A stretch of DNA of 64,000 bases from Neurospora tetrasperma FGSC 2508 (lineage: Eukaryota; Ascomycota; Sordariomycetes; Sordariales; Sordariaceae). The stretch spans positions 9,763,470 to 9,827,469 of the forward strand of contig NW_009799179.1 of assembly GCF_000213175.1 (NCBI RefSeq), given 5' to 3'. The stretch's first letter is position 1; the number at the start of each line of letters is the position of its first letter. The notes under the pieces are model-generated. The model made no database searches and had not been told where the DNA came from. It saw only the letters and a list, made by a program, of their open reading frames with translations. The translations under genes were made by a program, and so were the position numbers. This document shows, in pieces, positions 50,172-61,108 of this stretch.

Positions 50172-51659
50172 ATGGGCTCCCATCAGAAGGTCAACTATGG
50201 TGATAAACCCATCCTCCTCTTCACCAGCATCCCAGCAACTGGTCACATAACTCCCACCCTCCGCATAGCTTCCGCCCTCCATGCTCGCGGCTGGCCCGTC
50301 TTCTACCTTGGCCCTACTGCCCACAAGGCCACCATATCCGCCACCGGAGTCCAGTTTCTCCCCTTTCTCGACGACGCAGACTTCAACGACTTGACGTACT
50401 TCGTCCCCCAGGGGGAGGGGGCCATCACCGAAAAAGATGCAGTGGTCCAAGGTACTACTTCTGAACCAACCTGGCGCGACCGCGTCTTCAGCGACTTCCG
50501 GGAGTTTTTCATCTCCCCCATTCCGGCTCGGCACCGCTCCCTATGTGCCGCCTTAACCCACATCCACCAGCTTTTCCCCCCTTCTTCTGCTCGAGTGGTA
50601 GTAGTAGCAGAATCAACGTCCAACTTCCTCCTCCCTCTCTTCCACGGGGCCCCCCTCCCTCCTTCCATTCCCAAGCCAATCGGCTCCATTGCTCTAAGCG
50701 TCATGATCCCTCCCCTCCGGTCTGTGGACATCCCACCATTGGTCTCTGAACCGATAGAGTTTGATACTACTCCTGCTTACCGAGAACGGGTCGCCAAGAT
50801 ATGGAGGGACTGGGAGATGGAAACAAGGGGTCTAAAAGAGTTGCTGGTGGAGAAAGTGGAACAAGCAGGCGGCAAGGACTTTGCCAAAGCCATGGAGACA
50901 CGCGAAAGGGAAAAGGGTCGGGAAAGCTGGGCATTGCTTAGCGGGGAGTGTTTTGTTGGGTATGATCACGTTTGTCAGATTGGTGTTGAGAGTTGGTTTT
51001 ACAAGACGGAAGAGGGGTGGCCGGCGAATTGGCGGTTTGTCGGTGCGGTGCCCAAGTCGGTTCCTGTTCTTGAGGAAGCAAAGCAAGCCTTGGTGGATGA
51101 GGTCAAGCTGGCGAGGGAGAAGGAAGGAAAGAAAGTGGTCGTGGTAGCGCAGGGAACCGTGGAGATTGACCCGAGGCATCTTATCCTTCCAACCATTCAA
51201 GCTTTGGGTGGACGAGAGGAAGACACCCTGGTGGTGGCCATCTTGGGACACCGCGGCCGAACACTACCAAAGGACGTGGCAGTGCCCGCTAACGCAAAGG
51301 TGGTCGACTACCTCGCCTACGACGCCATCCTCCCCCACACCGACGTCTTCGTGAGCAACGCTGGCTACGGTGCGGTGATGCACGGCATTGGTCACGGGGT
51401 GCCGATGGTTGTCGCGGGAGAAGAACAGGACAAGAAGGAGAACGTTGTGCGGGTGCAGTGGCGTGGACATGGAGTTAAACTGAGCAAGTCGTGGAGAGAC
51501 GACAAGGAGTATGTGAAGGAGTTAGCAGAGGCTGTTGGGAAAATTATGGACGAGGAGGAGGGGAGGGAAGTAAGAAAACGGGCCATGGAACTGAAGGAGG
51601 AAGCGGACAGCATCGATTGCATCAAGACCGTCGAGGAGTGCCTATCCTCCTACTTGTAA
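50172..51659 (+). CDS. UDP-glycosyltransferase, GT1 (MGT-like) family, single exon
   Basis: A 495-residue intronless enzyme of the GT-B fold that transfers a sugar from a UDP-sugar to a small lipophilic acceptor. The N-terminal Rossmann half begins ILLFTSIPATGHITPTLRIA (about 13-32), with the acceptor-site His in the GHITP motif. The C-terminal donor site is HTDVFVSNAGYGAVMHGIGHGVPMV followed by EEQDKKENV (about 390-425), the family signature with an N in place of the usual H/T-GG context. Upstream, VVVAQGTVEID matches the strand before the donor site. No transmembrane tail or signal peptide is present, so a cytosolic enzyme like bacterial MGT and fungal natural-product glycosyltransferases is likely. 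The acceptor is unknown. It is convergent with the Nudix gene, with 35 bp between stop codons. Confidence 0.9.
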   Translation: MGSHQKVNYGDKPILLFTSIPATGHITPTLRIASALHARGWPVFYLGPTAHKATISATGVQFLPFLDDADFNDLTYFVPQGEGAITEKDAVVQGTTSEPTWRDRVFSDFREFFISPIPARHRSLCAALTHIHQLFPPSSARVVVVAESTSNFLLPLFHGAPLPPSIPKPIGSIALSVMIPPLRSVDIPPLVSEPIEFDTTPAYRERVAKIWRDWEMETRGLKELLVEKVEQAGGKDFAKAMETREREKGRESWALLSGECFVGYDHVCQIGVESWFYKTEEGWPANWRFVGAVPKSVPVLEEAKQALVDEVKLAREKEGKKVVVVAQGTVEIDPRHLILPTIQALGGREEDTLVVAILGHRGRTLPKDVAVPANAKVVDYLAYDAILPHTDVFVSNAGYGAVMHGIGHGVPMVVAGEEQDKKENVVRVQWRGHGVKLSKSWRDDKEYVKELAEAVGKIMDEEEGREVRKRAMELKEEADSIDCIKTVEECLSSYL

Positions 51660-51694
51660 TCCATTAGTACACCTCAACAAACCAACCAACTAAA

Positions 51695-53201
51695 CTATAG
51701 CTTGCTCCCCTTCCCCTTCTTCTCAGGAGCAGCAGCCATAGCCATAGCCTCCGCCCTCTCCATCACCTCCAAATCCCTTGGCACCCTCACCGCCGTCTTA
51801 ATCACCTTCTTCACCACCTCCCCTCCCTCTGTCTGTTCTTCCTTCACCTCTTCCACCTCTTCCATCCTGAAATCGACTAATACCACCCTCTCCACGTCTC
51901 CTCCTCGCCCACTGTCCATCAACTCCCGTCCCGGTTTTGCCAGTCCCAGAATCACCCGTCCGTTGCCATAGCTCCCCTGTTTAGCAAAGCTCACCACCTC
52001 AGGACTCATGACCTTCTCCGCCCACGGGATGTCAGAGGTCGGATGCTTCACTGAACTCGTCGGTACCCGGCGCAGGAAGGAAACAAGCCTTTCGCGCTGC
52101 TCGTCGTAGTCGGAAGATTGTTTGGGCAGGAACCGGCTGATAAGGGTCAAGAGGTAGAACTGCGGTGGGTAAAGGATAATTTCGCCTGCTGAGGCCTTGG
52201 CCAGCCAGGTGGAAGGAGAATCAAACAGTGCGGCGGTGTGTTCTACGCCGCCATCGTGGGTAGGGGTTTGGACCACCGTTGTAGTCTGCGATTCGGCGGT
52301 GGTGGTGTTCAGGGGAAGCATGTACAGGTACATTTGCGTGGTGAACCGTTTGCGTTGGTTTTGGGGCGTGATCCAGCGGGTGAAGGGGATGAGGTTTTCT
52401 ATATAGGTATTTTTTGTTAGCTTCTTGTTTCCTCTTTTCCCCTTTTTCTTCTTTCCGTCATGACGAAGGACCAAAAGTGGAAGATAGAAAATAAGGCAAA
52501 GACTCACCAACATCAGCCACCCCACCTTTCCCCTCTAGCCAAGCAGTAAACTTGACCCGATCCCCAAATACCTCCCTTCGACCCTCTTCCAGCTCCTCCT
52601 CGCTCAACTCCAACATTTCGTTTTCCCCACTACCACTACCATCTTTCCGTCTAGCCAACAAAATCCCACTCTCCTCAAATGTTTCCCTCACCGCCGCTAA
52701 CCTGTACGCCTCACTGTCCCTGTGCAACTCCCCATCTTTCGCTGGCAACGGGTAATATTCACCCTCGTGAAACTCGGATAGATTTCCGCCAGGGAAGACG
52801 TGAGCAGAAGCAAAAGAGGTGGATTTGGCAACGCGGTGGAGTAGTAGGACTTGATTGATGGGAGAGAGTAGGATGACGGAAGACGAAGGGCGGATGGGAA
52901 GGGGGCCTTTGTCTGCCCCTGAGGAAGAAGAGGGTTTGGATAGGGGTGGGATTTCGGGTTTTGATGCCGGGGGCATGGTGGTGGTGAAGGGTCTTGTTGA
53001 TGTTGGTGTTGGAGGGTTGTATCGGGATGTGTGGCGGGATCGGGATGCAGGCAGGGTCTTGCGGGGTGGGTGTTGTGGGATTCCGGAAAGACTGCTCAGC
53101 GTGCGTGTCTGGGATCGGAGAGTGGATGTTGACAAGTTGAAGTTGAAGACGTTGCTGGAGATGCCACTTCGAGTTGTGAAGCGGAAACGAGCCGAACTCA
53201 T
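51695..53201 (-). CDS. Nudix hydrolase, NUDT19-like, 2 exons
   Basis: Nudix family hydrolase resembling NUDT19/RP2p, peroxisomal or mitochondrial CoA diphosphatases in animals. Exons are 53201-52508 and 52398-51695. The 109-bp intron splits a Glu codon, giving 465 aa. The domain begins SSVILLSPINQVLLLHRV (about 107), with VFPGGNLSEFHEG and the split Nudix box, including AVRETFEESGILLAR (about 166-180) that supplies the metal-binding RExxEE residues. The second exon opens ENLIPFTRWITP and RRxxTxMYLY-like sequence typical of the NUDT19 group. The N-terminal 75 residues are Arg/Ser/Thr-rich without acidic residues for the first 70 or so and could be a mitochondrial presequence. The C-terminus is Lys-rich (KKGKGSKL), and the final SKL is a canonical PTS1 peroxisomal signal. 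Confidence 0.87.
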
Positions 53202-53795
53202 GTTTTTGTTTCTCCCTTTGTTTCGAGATGTGAAGAGATGAGGCTGATAAAAAGCGAATCCACGTGTCTCTTTCGAAAAAATGGCTTTCCCCGGACTTGT
53301 TGCGAAGGGTTACGAATGCCGGAATCCCGTTCAACCTCGGTTCGTCCGTTGGGGTTTGCCTGGTGTTTACTTGATCGGTTCCAGGTTCCCCGCATCCGTC
53401 AGCCAAGACAAATGGCCCTGAAAATAGTGGCCCCACAGCGCCTCTTTAGCGCACCGGGGCCCGGTTCCCGGCCCCTCTCCGGGGTGGGGACGCCGTTATC
53501 CCCGGATGTCCGTATCCACCGCCAGCGGCATCACCGCATCATTATTTGCAACTCTGCAAAACAACAGATAGGTAGGCTTCGATTCGGTCATAAAATCATC
53601 TTTCAATCACTTCCCAAATGCGGATGTTTACTATAGGTGCGTGTGTGCACTTCAAGACGGGATGCAGTCGTATATCACCATGCCGTGGTTGGATGTAGAA
53701 GCTCGTCGTACTTTTTTTTTCACACATAAAAAGCCATAGCCAGGATCATAAACAACTACCCAACCCTAGGTCCCCAAGAACAACACTATCCCCTT
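53202..53795. other. Spacer between tandem photolyase and Nudix genes
   Basis: No gene. It contains a very GC-rich palindromic stretch near 53445-53500 (CCGGGGCCCGG..., CCGGGGTGGGG) in what is probably the Nudix promoter, then AT-richer 3' flank of the photolyase gene. Confidence 0.5.
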
Positions 53796-55788
53796 TCACA
53801 AATCCCTCGCCAGCCCTCTCTTGTAAGCATCCAACGCCCTGTCCCTTGCACCCGAATGCTCCACAATCGGCCTCGGATACCCCTTCTCCTCCAACTTCCT
53901 CTTGACCTTCTCACTTCCGCGTCCATAAGGATCATGGATCTCCCCACCTTTGCCGCCCTTCAAATCGGGAAGGTCCCTCAACTCCTCCACCCACTTCCTG
54001 ATATAATCGCCATCAGGATCAAACTTCTCGCTCTGCAGCAGCGGGTTAAACACCCTGAAGTACGGCTGCGGGTCCACGCCCACAGAAGCAGCGAACCCCC
54101 ACCCCCCATTGTTGGAGGCAAAGTCCCCATCAATCAGGTGCTCCATGAAGTAGCGCTCGCCCATGCGCCAGTCTACTAGCAGGTCTTTGGCGAGGAAGGA
54201 GGCGACGATCATGCGCAGGCGGTTGTGCATGTAGCCCGTGGCGAGGACTTGACGCATGGCGGCATCGATGATGGGGAAGCCGGTGCGTCCCTGAGTCCAG
54301 GCGTGGAAGTGGTCGACGTTGTAGGACCACTCGATGTTGGAGTAGGTGGGTTTGAAAGGTTTGTTCATGCTGCGATGAACGGTGTTAGGGCGAGTTGAAA
54401 ACCTACTTGGTGACAGGAAGGTTGAAAACGTACCAGACATATGGCCAGTGAACCAAAACATGCTTATAAAAATCTCTCCATGCCACTTCAGAAATCCACC
54501 TCTGAATCCCCTCGTTCCCGCCATTCAGCTTCTTGGTATTGTTCCTGTCCCTCGCCGTGCGTATCGCCGTCCTGGCGCTCAATGTCCCCGAAGCAAAGTG
54601 CACTGAAAGGTTGCTCGTCCCCTGCATGGCCGGGATATTTCTCCTCTCTGCATACTTGCCGATAGCCTCGTCGCAGAACTTCTCCAGCCTTTTGAACGCT
54701 TCGTGCTCGCCTGCTGGCCATATAGAGTGGTACCGAGCTTTTTCGTCATCTTGCAGTCTTTTGCCCTCTGGAGCCTCAGGAATAGAGCAAGCGAAAAGGT
54801 TTTCGTGCTTCTCCTTTGTGCCGGGAGGGTTTGGCCCAGGCTTTTCGTAGATCTCCAAACACTCCGGGTTTTCTTCCACGTGCTTGATCCACGCTCGAAA
54901 CCATGGGCTGTAAACGGCGTATTGCCCTCCGCTTCCACTTTGCAGTGCTCCTGGCATAACAACGCAGGTATCGTGAACCACGTCCGCTGCCATCTTCTCA
55001 CCCTTCTCCCCTTCCGCCAGTAACTTGACCAGCTTCGCCTCCCTCCTCAACTCATCAACCTCATACTCCATTGCACAAAACAAATGACTAGCTCCCCAGC
55101 TCTTCATAAGTTCTTTTATCCTGTTTGGTACCTCTTTGCGTTTCTCCACCGTCTCCACCCACAGCGGAATCCCCAAATCCTCCAAGTCCGTCATCAAGAC
55201 TTCCAAGGTCCTCAGCATAAAGTCCACCCTTATGGGAGCCCTCAGATGCGCTTCTAGATCCTCCGGACTCAACACGTAGAGACAGATCAAGGGCACCCCG
55301 GCCTCCTTGGCTTTCTGACTGGCTAGCCAGAGGGAGCGATTGTCGTGCAGTCGGAGATCCATCTTGAACCAGTGGACTACCGCTTGGCGGACTGGTAAAG
55401 ACTTGCGCAGGGCGGCAGTCTCAGCTAGTGCGGCATAGAGAGTTTCGATAGGCCGGGGCAGTTCATTGTCGTTGTAGGCTTGGGCCCGCGCGTTGGACAT
55501 TTCATGCGGGTAGAACTTGCGAAGGACAATGCCGTGGGTTTCGGAGTCCTTGTAAAAGGGGTGTGGTGCACGGAGGGGGTCCGAGGACGTGTTGGGGTTG
55601 GTGGGAGGAGCATCGGTGGTGGTTTTGCGCTTCTTGTCGGCTGAAGGGTTGCCATTGACGTGTGAGGTCTGAGGCGGCGCTGAGGCCTTGCGCTTACTGG
55701 GAGCCATGGTGGTCTTGAGCTTGAAGTGAAGAGAGGTCGGCGGGAAGACGCTTGTCTTTGGTGTCAAGGTGTGGATGGTGCGAAACAT
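53796..55788 (-). CDS. phr: Class I CPD DNA photolyase, 2 exons
   Basis: FAD-dependent enzyme that uses blue light to reverse cyclobutane pyrimidine dimers. Exon 1 is 55788-54434 and exon 2 is 54369-53796. The intron is 64 bp and falls between VC and MNKPFKP. The product is 642 aa from the upstream ATG or 615 aa from ATG 55707. The antenna domain starts at QAVVHWFKMDLRLHDN (about residue 132). The FAD domain shows GEHEAFKRLEKF, WRDFYKHVLVHWPYV, WxxGRTGFPIIDAAMRQ, GYMHNRLRMIVASFL, KDLLVDWRMGERYF and DGDFASNNGGWGFAASVG, the full CPD photolyase set including the Asn-Asn-Gly-Gly-Trp segment. Near-identity to N. crassa PHR is from memory. A GATC/CGAT light-response-like cluster lies about 140 bp upstream. 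Confidence 0.97.
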
Positions 55789-56911
55789 GGAAGCTGTGTG
55801 AAAAAAAGGAGAGAGGAAAGAGAAACCATTCTGGCTTCACCATTGCGACAGCCGCCACAGGAGAACTAGGCACTTTCATAATGCGCGTGAGTGTGATTGC
55901 AAAGCGATGATGCGAGGTTGTGTTTGTGCAATCGGATCGCTCGATCTCTGCGATACGTCATGGTGTAATTGAATCGAGACGGATCGCCCACTCCGTTCCA
56001 GTTGCTTTGTTAGCGCATCTCCAGCGGATCTCCAAAATGCAGGGACATCCGATGACATGCGGGTTTCCATGGCAATTATGGGACGAACGAAAACAATAAG
56101 CATGGAGGGAGAGAGACAACTTGACGGAACTTACCTTTTTGAAACCGATTGCCCTGCAAACGGACTGGAGTCGTTCCCTTCGTTCTCGACATATCAGCAC
56201 AAGTCACAAAAACAAAACCAAAAGACATAGCAGCCCTAGCGGGAGATTCAAACCCACGTCCATGAGAACTGGACCTCCAGACTGTGGAAACACAAATCGA
56301 ATGATCATGACAGCATGTAAGACTCGTATCTGTACCATGACGAATCACTCGCTCGTCACAGCCTTTCAAAGCCTCAATTTCAATTTGCGGCATGGAAGCT
56401 ATCGAGGTAGCTCCAGAATCCCCAGCCTCGAGTATTGTAACCCGGGGAGACTTGTCTAGCCGGGGGATGTGTGTGTATGTTTTGCTCAATGTCACGGTCG
56501 ATTGGGTTCGGTGTCATGAAATCGGATGTAAGATGTTCGGTGTTGGTGAGAAATCTGTAGACAGACGGTATGTGGACGGAACTCGTTCAGATCATCAATG
56601 CCAGTGTATTTTTTCCGAATGAGAAACAATATCCTTCTGACGCCATTGAGCCTTTGTCAATCAAAGATGCATTTCCGCAAATCCCAGAGTTCCCAACCCA
56701 ATGTCGTGGTCCCGCTGCCAGTAGTTGTTCGTCCCAAGTCGTTGCCTGCTTTTTTCCTACAGGTCGTTCTTGTGTCCAGATCGATCATGTCGGATATTGT
56801 CTGAATTGTTGGGTATCATATCAGCAAAACTGCTCTTCGGTCGAGATTGTCGATTTCGGATTTCGAATTCTCCGTACCATTGCCTCATTCGTTCAAAAAC
56901 ACTCCAGACAT
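55789..56911. other. Photolyase upstream region and eS21 3' flank
   Basis: No coding region is supported. The part nearest 55789 is the photolyase promoter. Around 56236-56285 is a tRNA-like 3' fragment (see findings). The right end holds the 3' UTR of the eS21 gene. Confidence 0.5.
55929..55947 (-). promoter_or_regulatory. Candidate White-Collar light-response element
   Basis: On the minus strand the sequence reads GATCGAGCGATCCGATT, closely spaced GATC and CGATC/CGAT motifs like those described for WCC-bound elements in Neurospora promoters. It lies about 140 bp upstream of the longer photolyase ATG, and photolyase is a known blue-light-induced gene. Binding is inferred, not shown. Confidence 0.45.
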
Positions 56912-57249
56912 TTAGCGCTGGGGGTTCCAGACGGCCTTGAGGAGACCATCGCGCTGGGCAAGGCGGTTGAGGGAGTCGTCAGACTCGCCCATGGCGCGAA
57001 CGAAGCCGGAGAGAGCGTAGATGATGTTCTCGCCCTGGATGGCACGGCCGTTCTCGTCGACCTTGGCGATGGTGATCTGGCAAGAACCGTGGTCCTTGGA
57101 CTTGATGATGCGGCCCGTCGCAGAGCACTTGCGGGGGACGTAACTAGACGAGAATTCCCGTCGTTAGCATTTCACCTCACGGGAAGAATGAAAAAAATCA
57201 GCATGGGGACGGCATACAGGTCGACAATTTCGCCGCGATCGTTCTCCAT
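56912..57249 (-). CDS. rps21: 40S ribosomal protein eS21 (RPS21), 2 exons
   Basis: Small-subunit ribosomal protein needed for late 18S rRNA maturation in yeast. Exon 1 is 57249-57218 (32 nt) and exon 2 is 57143-56912. The 74-bp intron has donor GTATGC, a GCTAAC branch site and acceptor TAG, and splits the Leu codon in VDLYVPRKC. The product is 87 aa, the standard fungal length, beginning [20 protein letters not shown] and ending [10 protein letters not shown]. The intron after codon 10 is typical of Neurospora ribosomal protein genes. It is divergent from slx4 across 528 bp, so the two probably share a promoter region. Confidence 0.95.
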
Positions 57250-57777
57250 TTTGGCTGTCTTTGGGGGTGCTGAGACTGCGGTTGGGGGTGTGTGGTCTGG
57301 TGACGAGGAGCGGGCAACAAGCGCAGAATTTCCGACTTGGTCAACTTGAATTTCGACAACAAAATCGCAGTTTGGTGTGCAAGCCCCAAATGTGGGCTGC
57401 CCAGTGGTGCGCACGGACGCTTTTGGATGGTTTTTGTGGCTAGTGCCCGTCCTCAGGTGTGGCTGTGGTCTAGATGCTGCCTTCCCAAGTACTTTGTACC
57501 TGCACTAACAACAACACCTGCACTGTCAGCTGATAGCGCGCTGTAGTCGTGATCGTGGTCCCTGCAAAGTGGAAGCCGTAGAGGTTCCCATCCTCGTCGC
57601 CTTCCTGCTTTGATTTCCGCGCGCGGCGCATCGAGTCGCCAAGTTGGCCCAGCGTCCACCACTAACTGAAGTCACATTTGCGCACTTGCTTCTCTTAGGC
57701 CCGGTACCTTCCACTTACTCTGCACATATCGATGGAGGAGGAGACGGTGTACTCTTCCCATCGCATCACCAGTTCGA
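57250..57777. promoter_or_regulatory. Bidirectional promoter region eS21/slx4
   Basis: A 528-bp stretch between two divergent start codons with no coding potential of its own. Individual elements cannot be assigned with confidence. Confidence 0.5.
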
Positions 57778-60700
57778 ATGGCGCACAATGACACGATAGA
57801 CATCATCTCGTCGTCGCCCGAGTTCCCAGACATCAGCGTCCTAGTCGCAAAGGCAGCATCCAAGAAACCAGCGCTGCGACCCGGTAGCAATGCCACACCC
57901 ATTCCCCGCGATGCAGTTGGGCTTGGAACCTTCACAAGCGCTGCTAGCATTTGGCACTTGTCGCAGGTCATGGAGGAAGAAAAGCCCACAAAAAATTCGT
58001 CATCTCGGCCAACAAAAGAGACTCTGACGATAGCAACATCAATGTCGACAGTAGCGGTTGAAGTGTCACCAACAACAACGACGGCCGTGTCTGAGGAGAA
58101 GCCGGGAAAGAAACCCAGGAAACCGAGGAAAAAGAAGGAGGAGGCAACAGCCGCCGTCGACGAAAATGCACCACCTAAACCACCAGCGAGAAGGGGGAGG
58201 CCGCCCAAGCAAAAGGACGTCGATGGACAACCTGCCTTACCCAAGTCCAAGGCTACGAAACCAGCGGCAAAACCACGGGCTTCGAGGAAGAAAGCTGAGA
58301 CGGTGAGCAAGCATTTTGCCGCTTCTGCTCATGCTTCTACGGCCGATCCTCCTGTCCCAGCGGAACCCTCGAAAGATCCCGCTGCGTCGAAGCCTCCGAA
58401 ACCCATACCCGTACAAAGCATAGACGAGCCAGTCGACCTAGAACCAGCAGCAAGAAGAAGACTAGATTGGACGCCACCGCCAGATGACAGACCACCACCA
58501 GCTGTGGGCAACTCGTCTGTGGTCAAGGAGTTACCGTCTTCTACGACTTCCCATACCGAACCACCAGTGGCGTTTGGAAAGCTCTTGGATACATACGGCT
58601 GTGAACCAGAGACTATTCAGCCGAGTGAAAGCACTAAAGGTAATGTACTTGGGAAGAGAAAACTGATCGAGATGGTCGCTACGACTACGACTACGAACAC
58701 TGCCACAGACAAACCCACAAGTCCAGAGACGTCCCCAACCAAGCCCAAAGCCCCCAAGAAGAAGCCACGCACAATCACCGACCTAGCAACGGCCGCCTAT
58801 AGAATACAAGACCCAGTTGACGATTCCATATCGACTGTGGCACCCAAACAAGACACTCTCCTGGGCTACATTGACGTGGAGGACGAGAATGCTACTATCA
58901 AACCAGGTGGCGCCAAGACAAAGGCCGCCTCCAAGAAGCCAGCAAAGGCCCGGGTCTCCAAGAAGAAGCCCGAGCCTCGAAAACAGCTGTTGCTATCTCC
59001 CCATAGCGCACTCAGGCAGGTCTCTGGTCAGAATTTTGTCTTTGGCACTTCCAGCCAGCTTGTGACGGAAGACACCGACCTCCTTCGTGCTTTGCACGAG
59101 TCGATGAAGACGGCGGGCAATGCGCAGGATAGCGATCCCTTCATGTCCAGTCCAGTCAGGTTCAGCAATATTGCTAGCAGGCGCAAGACGGGGAACAACA
59201 AGCTTTGGAAGGTTGGGGCTAGGGACGAGGACGGCGATCTGCTGGACTTGGAGATCTTTGATCTGACTGAAGCCGTGGAGGTACCGGAAGATGTGGTACA
59301 GCAAGCTGACAAACCGGCTGCTGATGTGCCTGAACGGGAGGCAAGTCCTCGAAAACAAATCGAGCGTGAGGCGGAAAGAGCAATCGAAATATTTTCATCC
59401 GATCCCATTGCCACCGAACGACTCACGATTACAGGACCCGAAACCCTGATCAGTACACTTTCAATAAAGGGAAAAGAGTCAGTTCGCCGTACTACGAAGC
59501 CTCCACCGCCAAATCCTGTTGCCCCGCCACGAGAAAGGACACCTCAACGAGCACGTCCGCCATCCCGAGATAGTCTTTCTTCTCGACTACGGAGTCCTCA
59601 AACGGAAACATCTCCGAGACCGACCACACCTCCACGAGTAAGCGCTGTGCTCGACCTCGATTACGACTTGGACGACTACGAACCGCCACCAAGTAACCAA
59701 GAACATTACCAGCTCCTTGAGCAGTCCCAGAAGACCAGTCCTTCCAAGACGCAGCAGCGGAAACAGCAGCAAACCCAGCAGCAGCAGCAGCAGCAGCAGA
59801 AAAAAAGGGACCCTCCACCCCGCCCAAAGTACGAGGTCTTTACTGATGCCCAACTAAGTCGGGAGATCGCCTCTTACGGATTTAAGCCGATCAAGAAGCG
59901 CACAGCTATGATTCGTCTTCTCGAACAGTGCTGGGAAAGTAAGACGGGGGCAGCTACAGGCAAAAGCACAGGGCTAGGTGACAATACGTTGCAGGAAGGG
60001 ACAGGGAGTTTGGAGCCCGCTCACCGATCCATCAATTCTGTTGCGGTATCTCCCGACCGAGGGAGGGGCCAAACAATACAAGGCGCACATATGCAAGAAG
60101 CAAGAGCAGGAATAAAAATGGCTGCGTCCGCTACAAAAAGACCAAGGAAGAAAGCCGTAGCTGCTTCTGCGTCTGCTCCGCGCACCTCCACCACGGAAAA
60201 CCCACCAAAAGCAGCAACAGCAGCATCCACATCAACAACAACTGCACCATTACCTGTTCTCTCCGCATCAACCTCCAAGCGCCAACGCCGCACCTCGTTA
60301 TCTCCGATTCGCCCCCGCTCACCCATCCTCGAGATCCCCGACTCTGATATCGACATCTCCGATTCCGATCCATTCGCCTGCTCCCCGCCCGTCTCCTCAC
60401 CCGATGCCTCCTCCTCTACATCCCACCTCTTCTCCACCCCCGAAAAGCACCACCAAGATCACAAACACGATCCGGCAGCAGAAATGTCCCTCATAACAGA
60501 GTGCGAGGAGTCCCTCCTGGACATGACCTCCCGCACGCCCTCGGAAGCTGATCTCTTCAAACACATAACCGAAGCCATCACCACCGCTCCCCGCACTACC
60601 AACCCTTCCGAGCCCTCTTGGCATGAGAAGATCCTCATGTACGACCCTATCATTCTGGAAGAGCTGACAGCGTGGTTGAATACGGCCGGAAAGGGACTGG

Positions 60701-60822
60701 ATAGAGTTGGGTGGGAAGGATGCGAGGCAGGCACGGAGGAGGTGAGAAGGTGGTGCGAAAGTAAGGGCGTGGGGTGGGTATGGAGGGAGGGGAATAGGGG
60801 GCAGGTGAGGAAGAGATTTTGA
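57778..60822 (+). CDS. slx4: Structure-specific endonuclease scaffold SLX4, single exon
   Basis: Regulatory subunit of the SLX1-SLX4 nuclease that cleaves branched DNA (5' flaps, replication forks, Holliday junctions). It is a 1014-residue single exon starting [20 protein letters not shown]. Most of it is disordered: Lys/Pro/Ala-rich with AT-hook-like RGRPPKQ (about 141-147). Conserved blocks are [20 protein letters not shown] (about 408-427), the helical [37 protein letters not shown] (about 684-720, SAP-like), [17 protein letters not shown] (about 855-870), and the C-terminal SLX1-binding domain (about 920-1014, [21 protein letters not shown] ... [17 protein letters not shown]). A polyglutamine tract near 660-675 is interrupted by few residues. 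The C-terminal domain and the length fit Sordariales SLX4. Confidence 0.93.
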   Translation: MAHNDTIDIISSSPEFPDISVLVAKAASKKPALRPGSNATPIPRDAVGLGTFTSAASIWHLSQVMEEEKPTKNSSSRPTKETLTIATSMSTVAVEVSPTTTTAVSEEKPGKKPRKPRKKKEEATAAVDENAPPKPPARRGRPPKQKDVDGQPALPKSKATKPAAKPRASRKKAETVSKHFAASAHASTADPPVPAEPSKDPAASKPPKPIPVQSIDEPVDLEPAARRRLDWTPPPDDRPPPAVGNSSVVKELPSSTTSHTEPPVAFGKLLDTYGCEPETIQPSESTKGNVLGKRKLIEMVATTTTTNTATDKPTSPETSPTKPKAPKKKPRTITDLATAAYRIQDPVDDSISTVAPKQDTLLGYIDVEDENATIKPGGAKTKAASKKPAKARVSKKKPEPRKQLLLSPHSALRQVSGQNFVFGTSSQLVTEDTDLLRALHESMKTAGNAQDSDPFMSSPVRFSNIASRRKTGNNKLWKVGARDEDGDLLDLEIFDLTEAVEVPEDVVQQADKPAADVPEREASPRKQIEREAERAIEIFSSDPIATERLTITGPETLISTLSIKGKESVRRTTKPPPPNPVAPPRERTPQRARPPSRDSLSSRLRSPQTETSPRPTTPPRVSAVLDLDYDLDDYEPPPSNQEHYQLLEQSQKTSPSKTQQRKQQQTQQQQQQQQKKRDPPPRPKYEVFTDAQLSREIASYGFKPIKKRTAMIRLLEQCWESKTGAATGKSTGLGDNTLQEGTGSLEPAHRSINSVAVSPDRGRGQTIQGAHMQEARAGIKMAASATKRPRKKAVAASASAPRTSTTENPPKAATAASTSTTTAPLPVLSASTSKRQRRTSLSPIRPRSPILEIPDSDIDISDSDPFACSPPVSSPDASSSTSHLFSTPEKHHQDHKHDPAAEMSLITECEESLLDMTSRTPSEADLFKHITEAITTAPRTTNPSEPSWHEKILMYDPIILEELTAWLNTAGKGLDRVGWEGCEAGTEEVRRWCESKGVGWVWREGNRGQVRKRF
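59756..59803 (+). repeat. CAG repeat encoding polyglutamine within slx4
   Basis: A run of CAG/CAA codons (including about eight consecutive CAG) between the disordered middle and the SAP-like block. It is likely length-polymorphic between strains. Confidence 0.85.
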
Positions 60823-61108
60823 GGAAATGGGTAGAGGTTTGCGCTGGCCGATGGAAAGGAGGCGGGGCGCTGACCTGGAGAGTTCCTTATGATGTTTCTT
60901 CGGCGGACTGCCGGACCCACAGCTCCGATCATACCGGGACCGCCGGTCAGGTTCACGCAGCTGTCAATGACATTTGCAAATAAATGGCAACTTGCAGTTA
61001 ATAAGATGCACAACCCAAGTACAAATACATCAACCTCGAGACTCTATTGAACAACGTTCATTGTCAACAATTAACTGGATCAACTGCGGATTTTCAGAAA
61101 CCGACAAG

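Noticed and set aside
53440-53520. GC-rich palindromic segment as a structured RNA or terminator
   Set aside because: Only short imperfect pairings around CCGGGG/CCCCGG. A promoter location explains it as well and no RNA family is recognisable.
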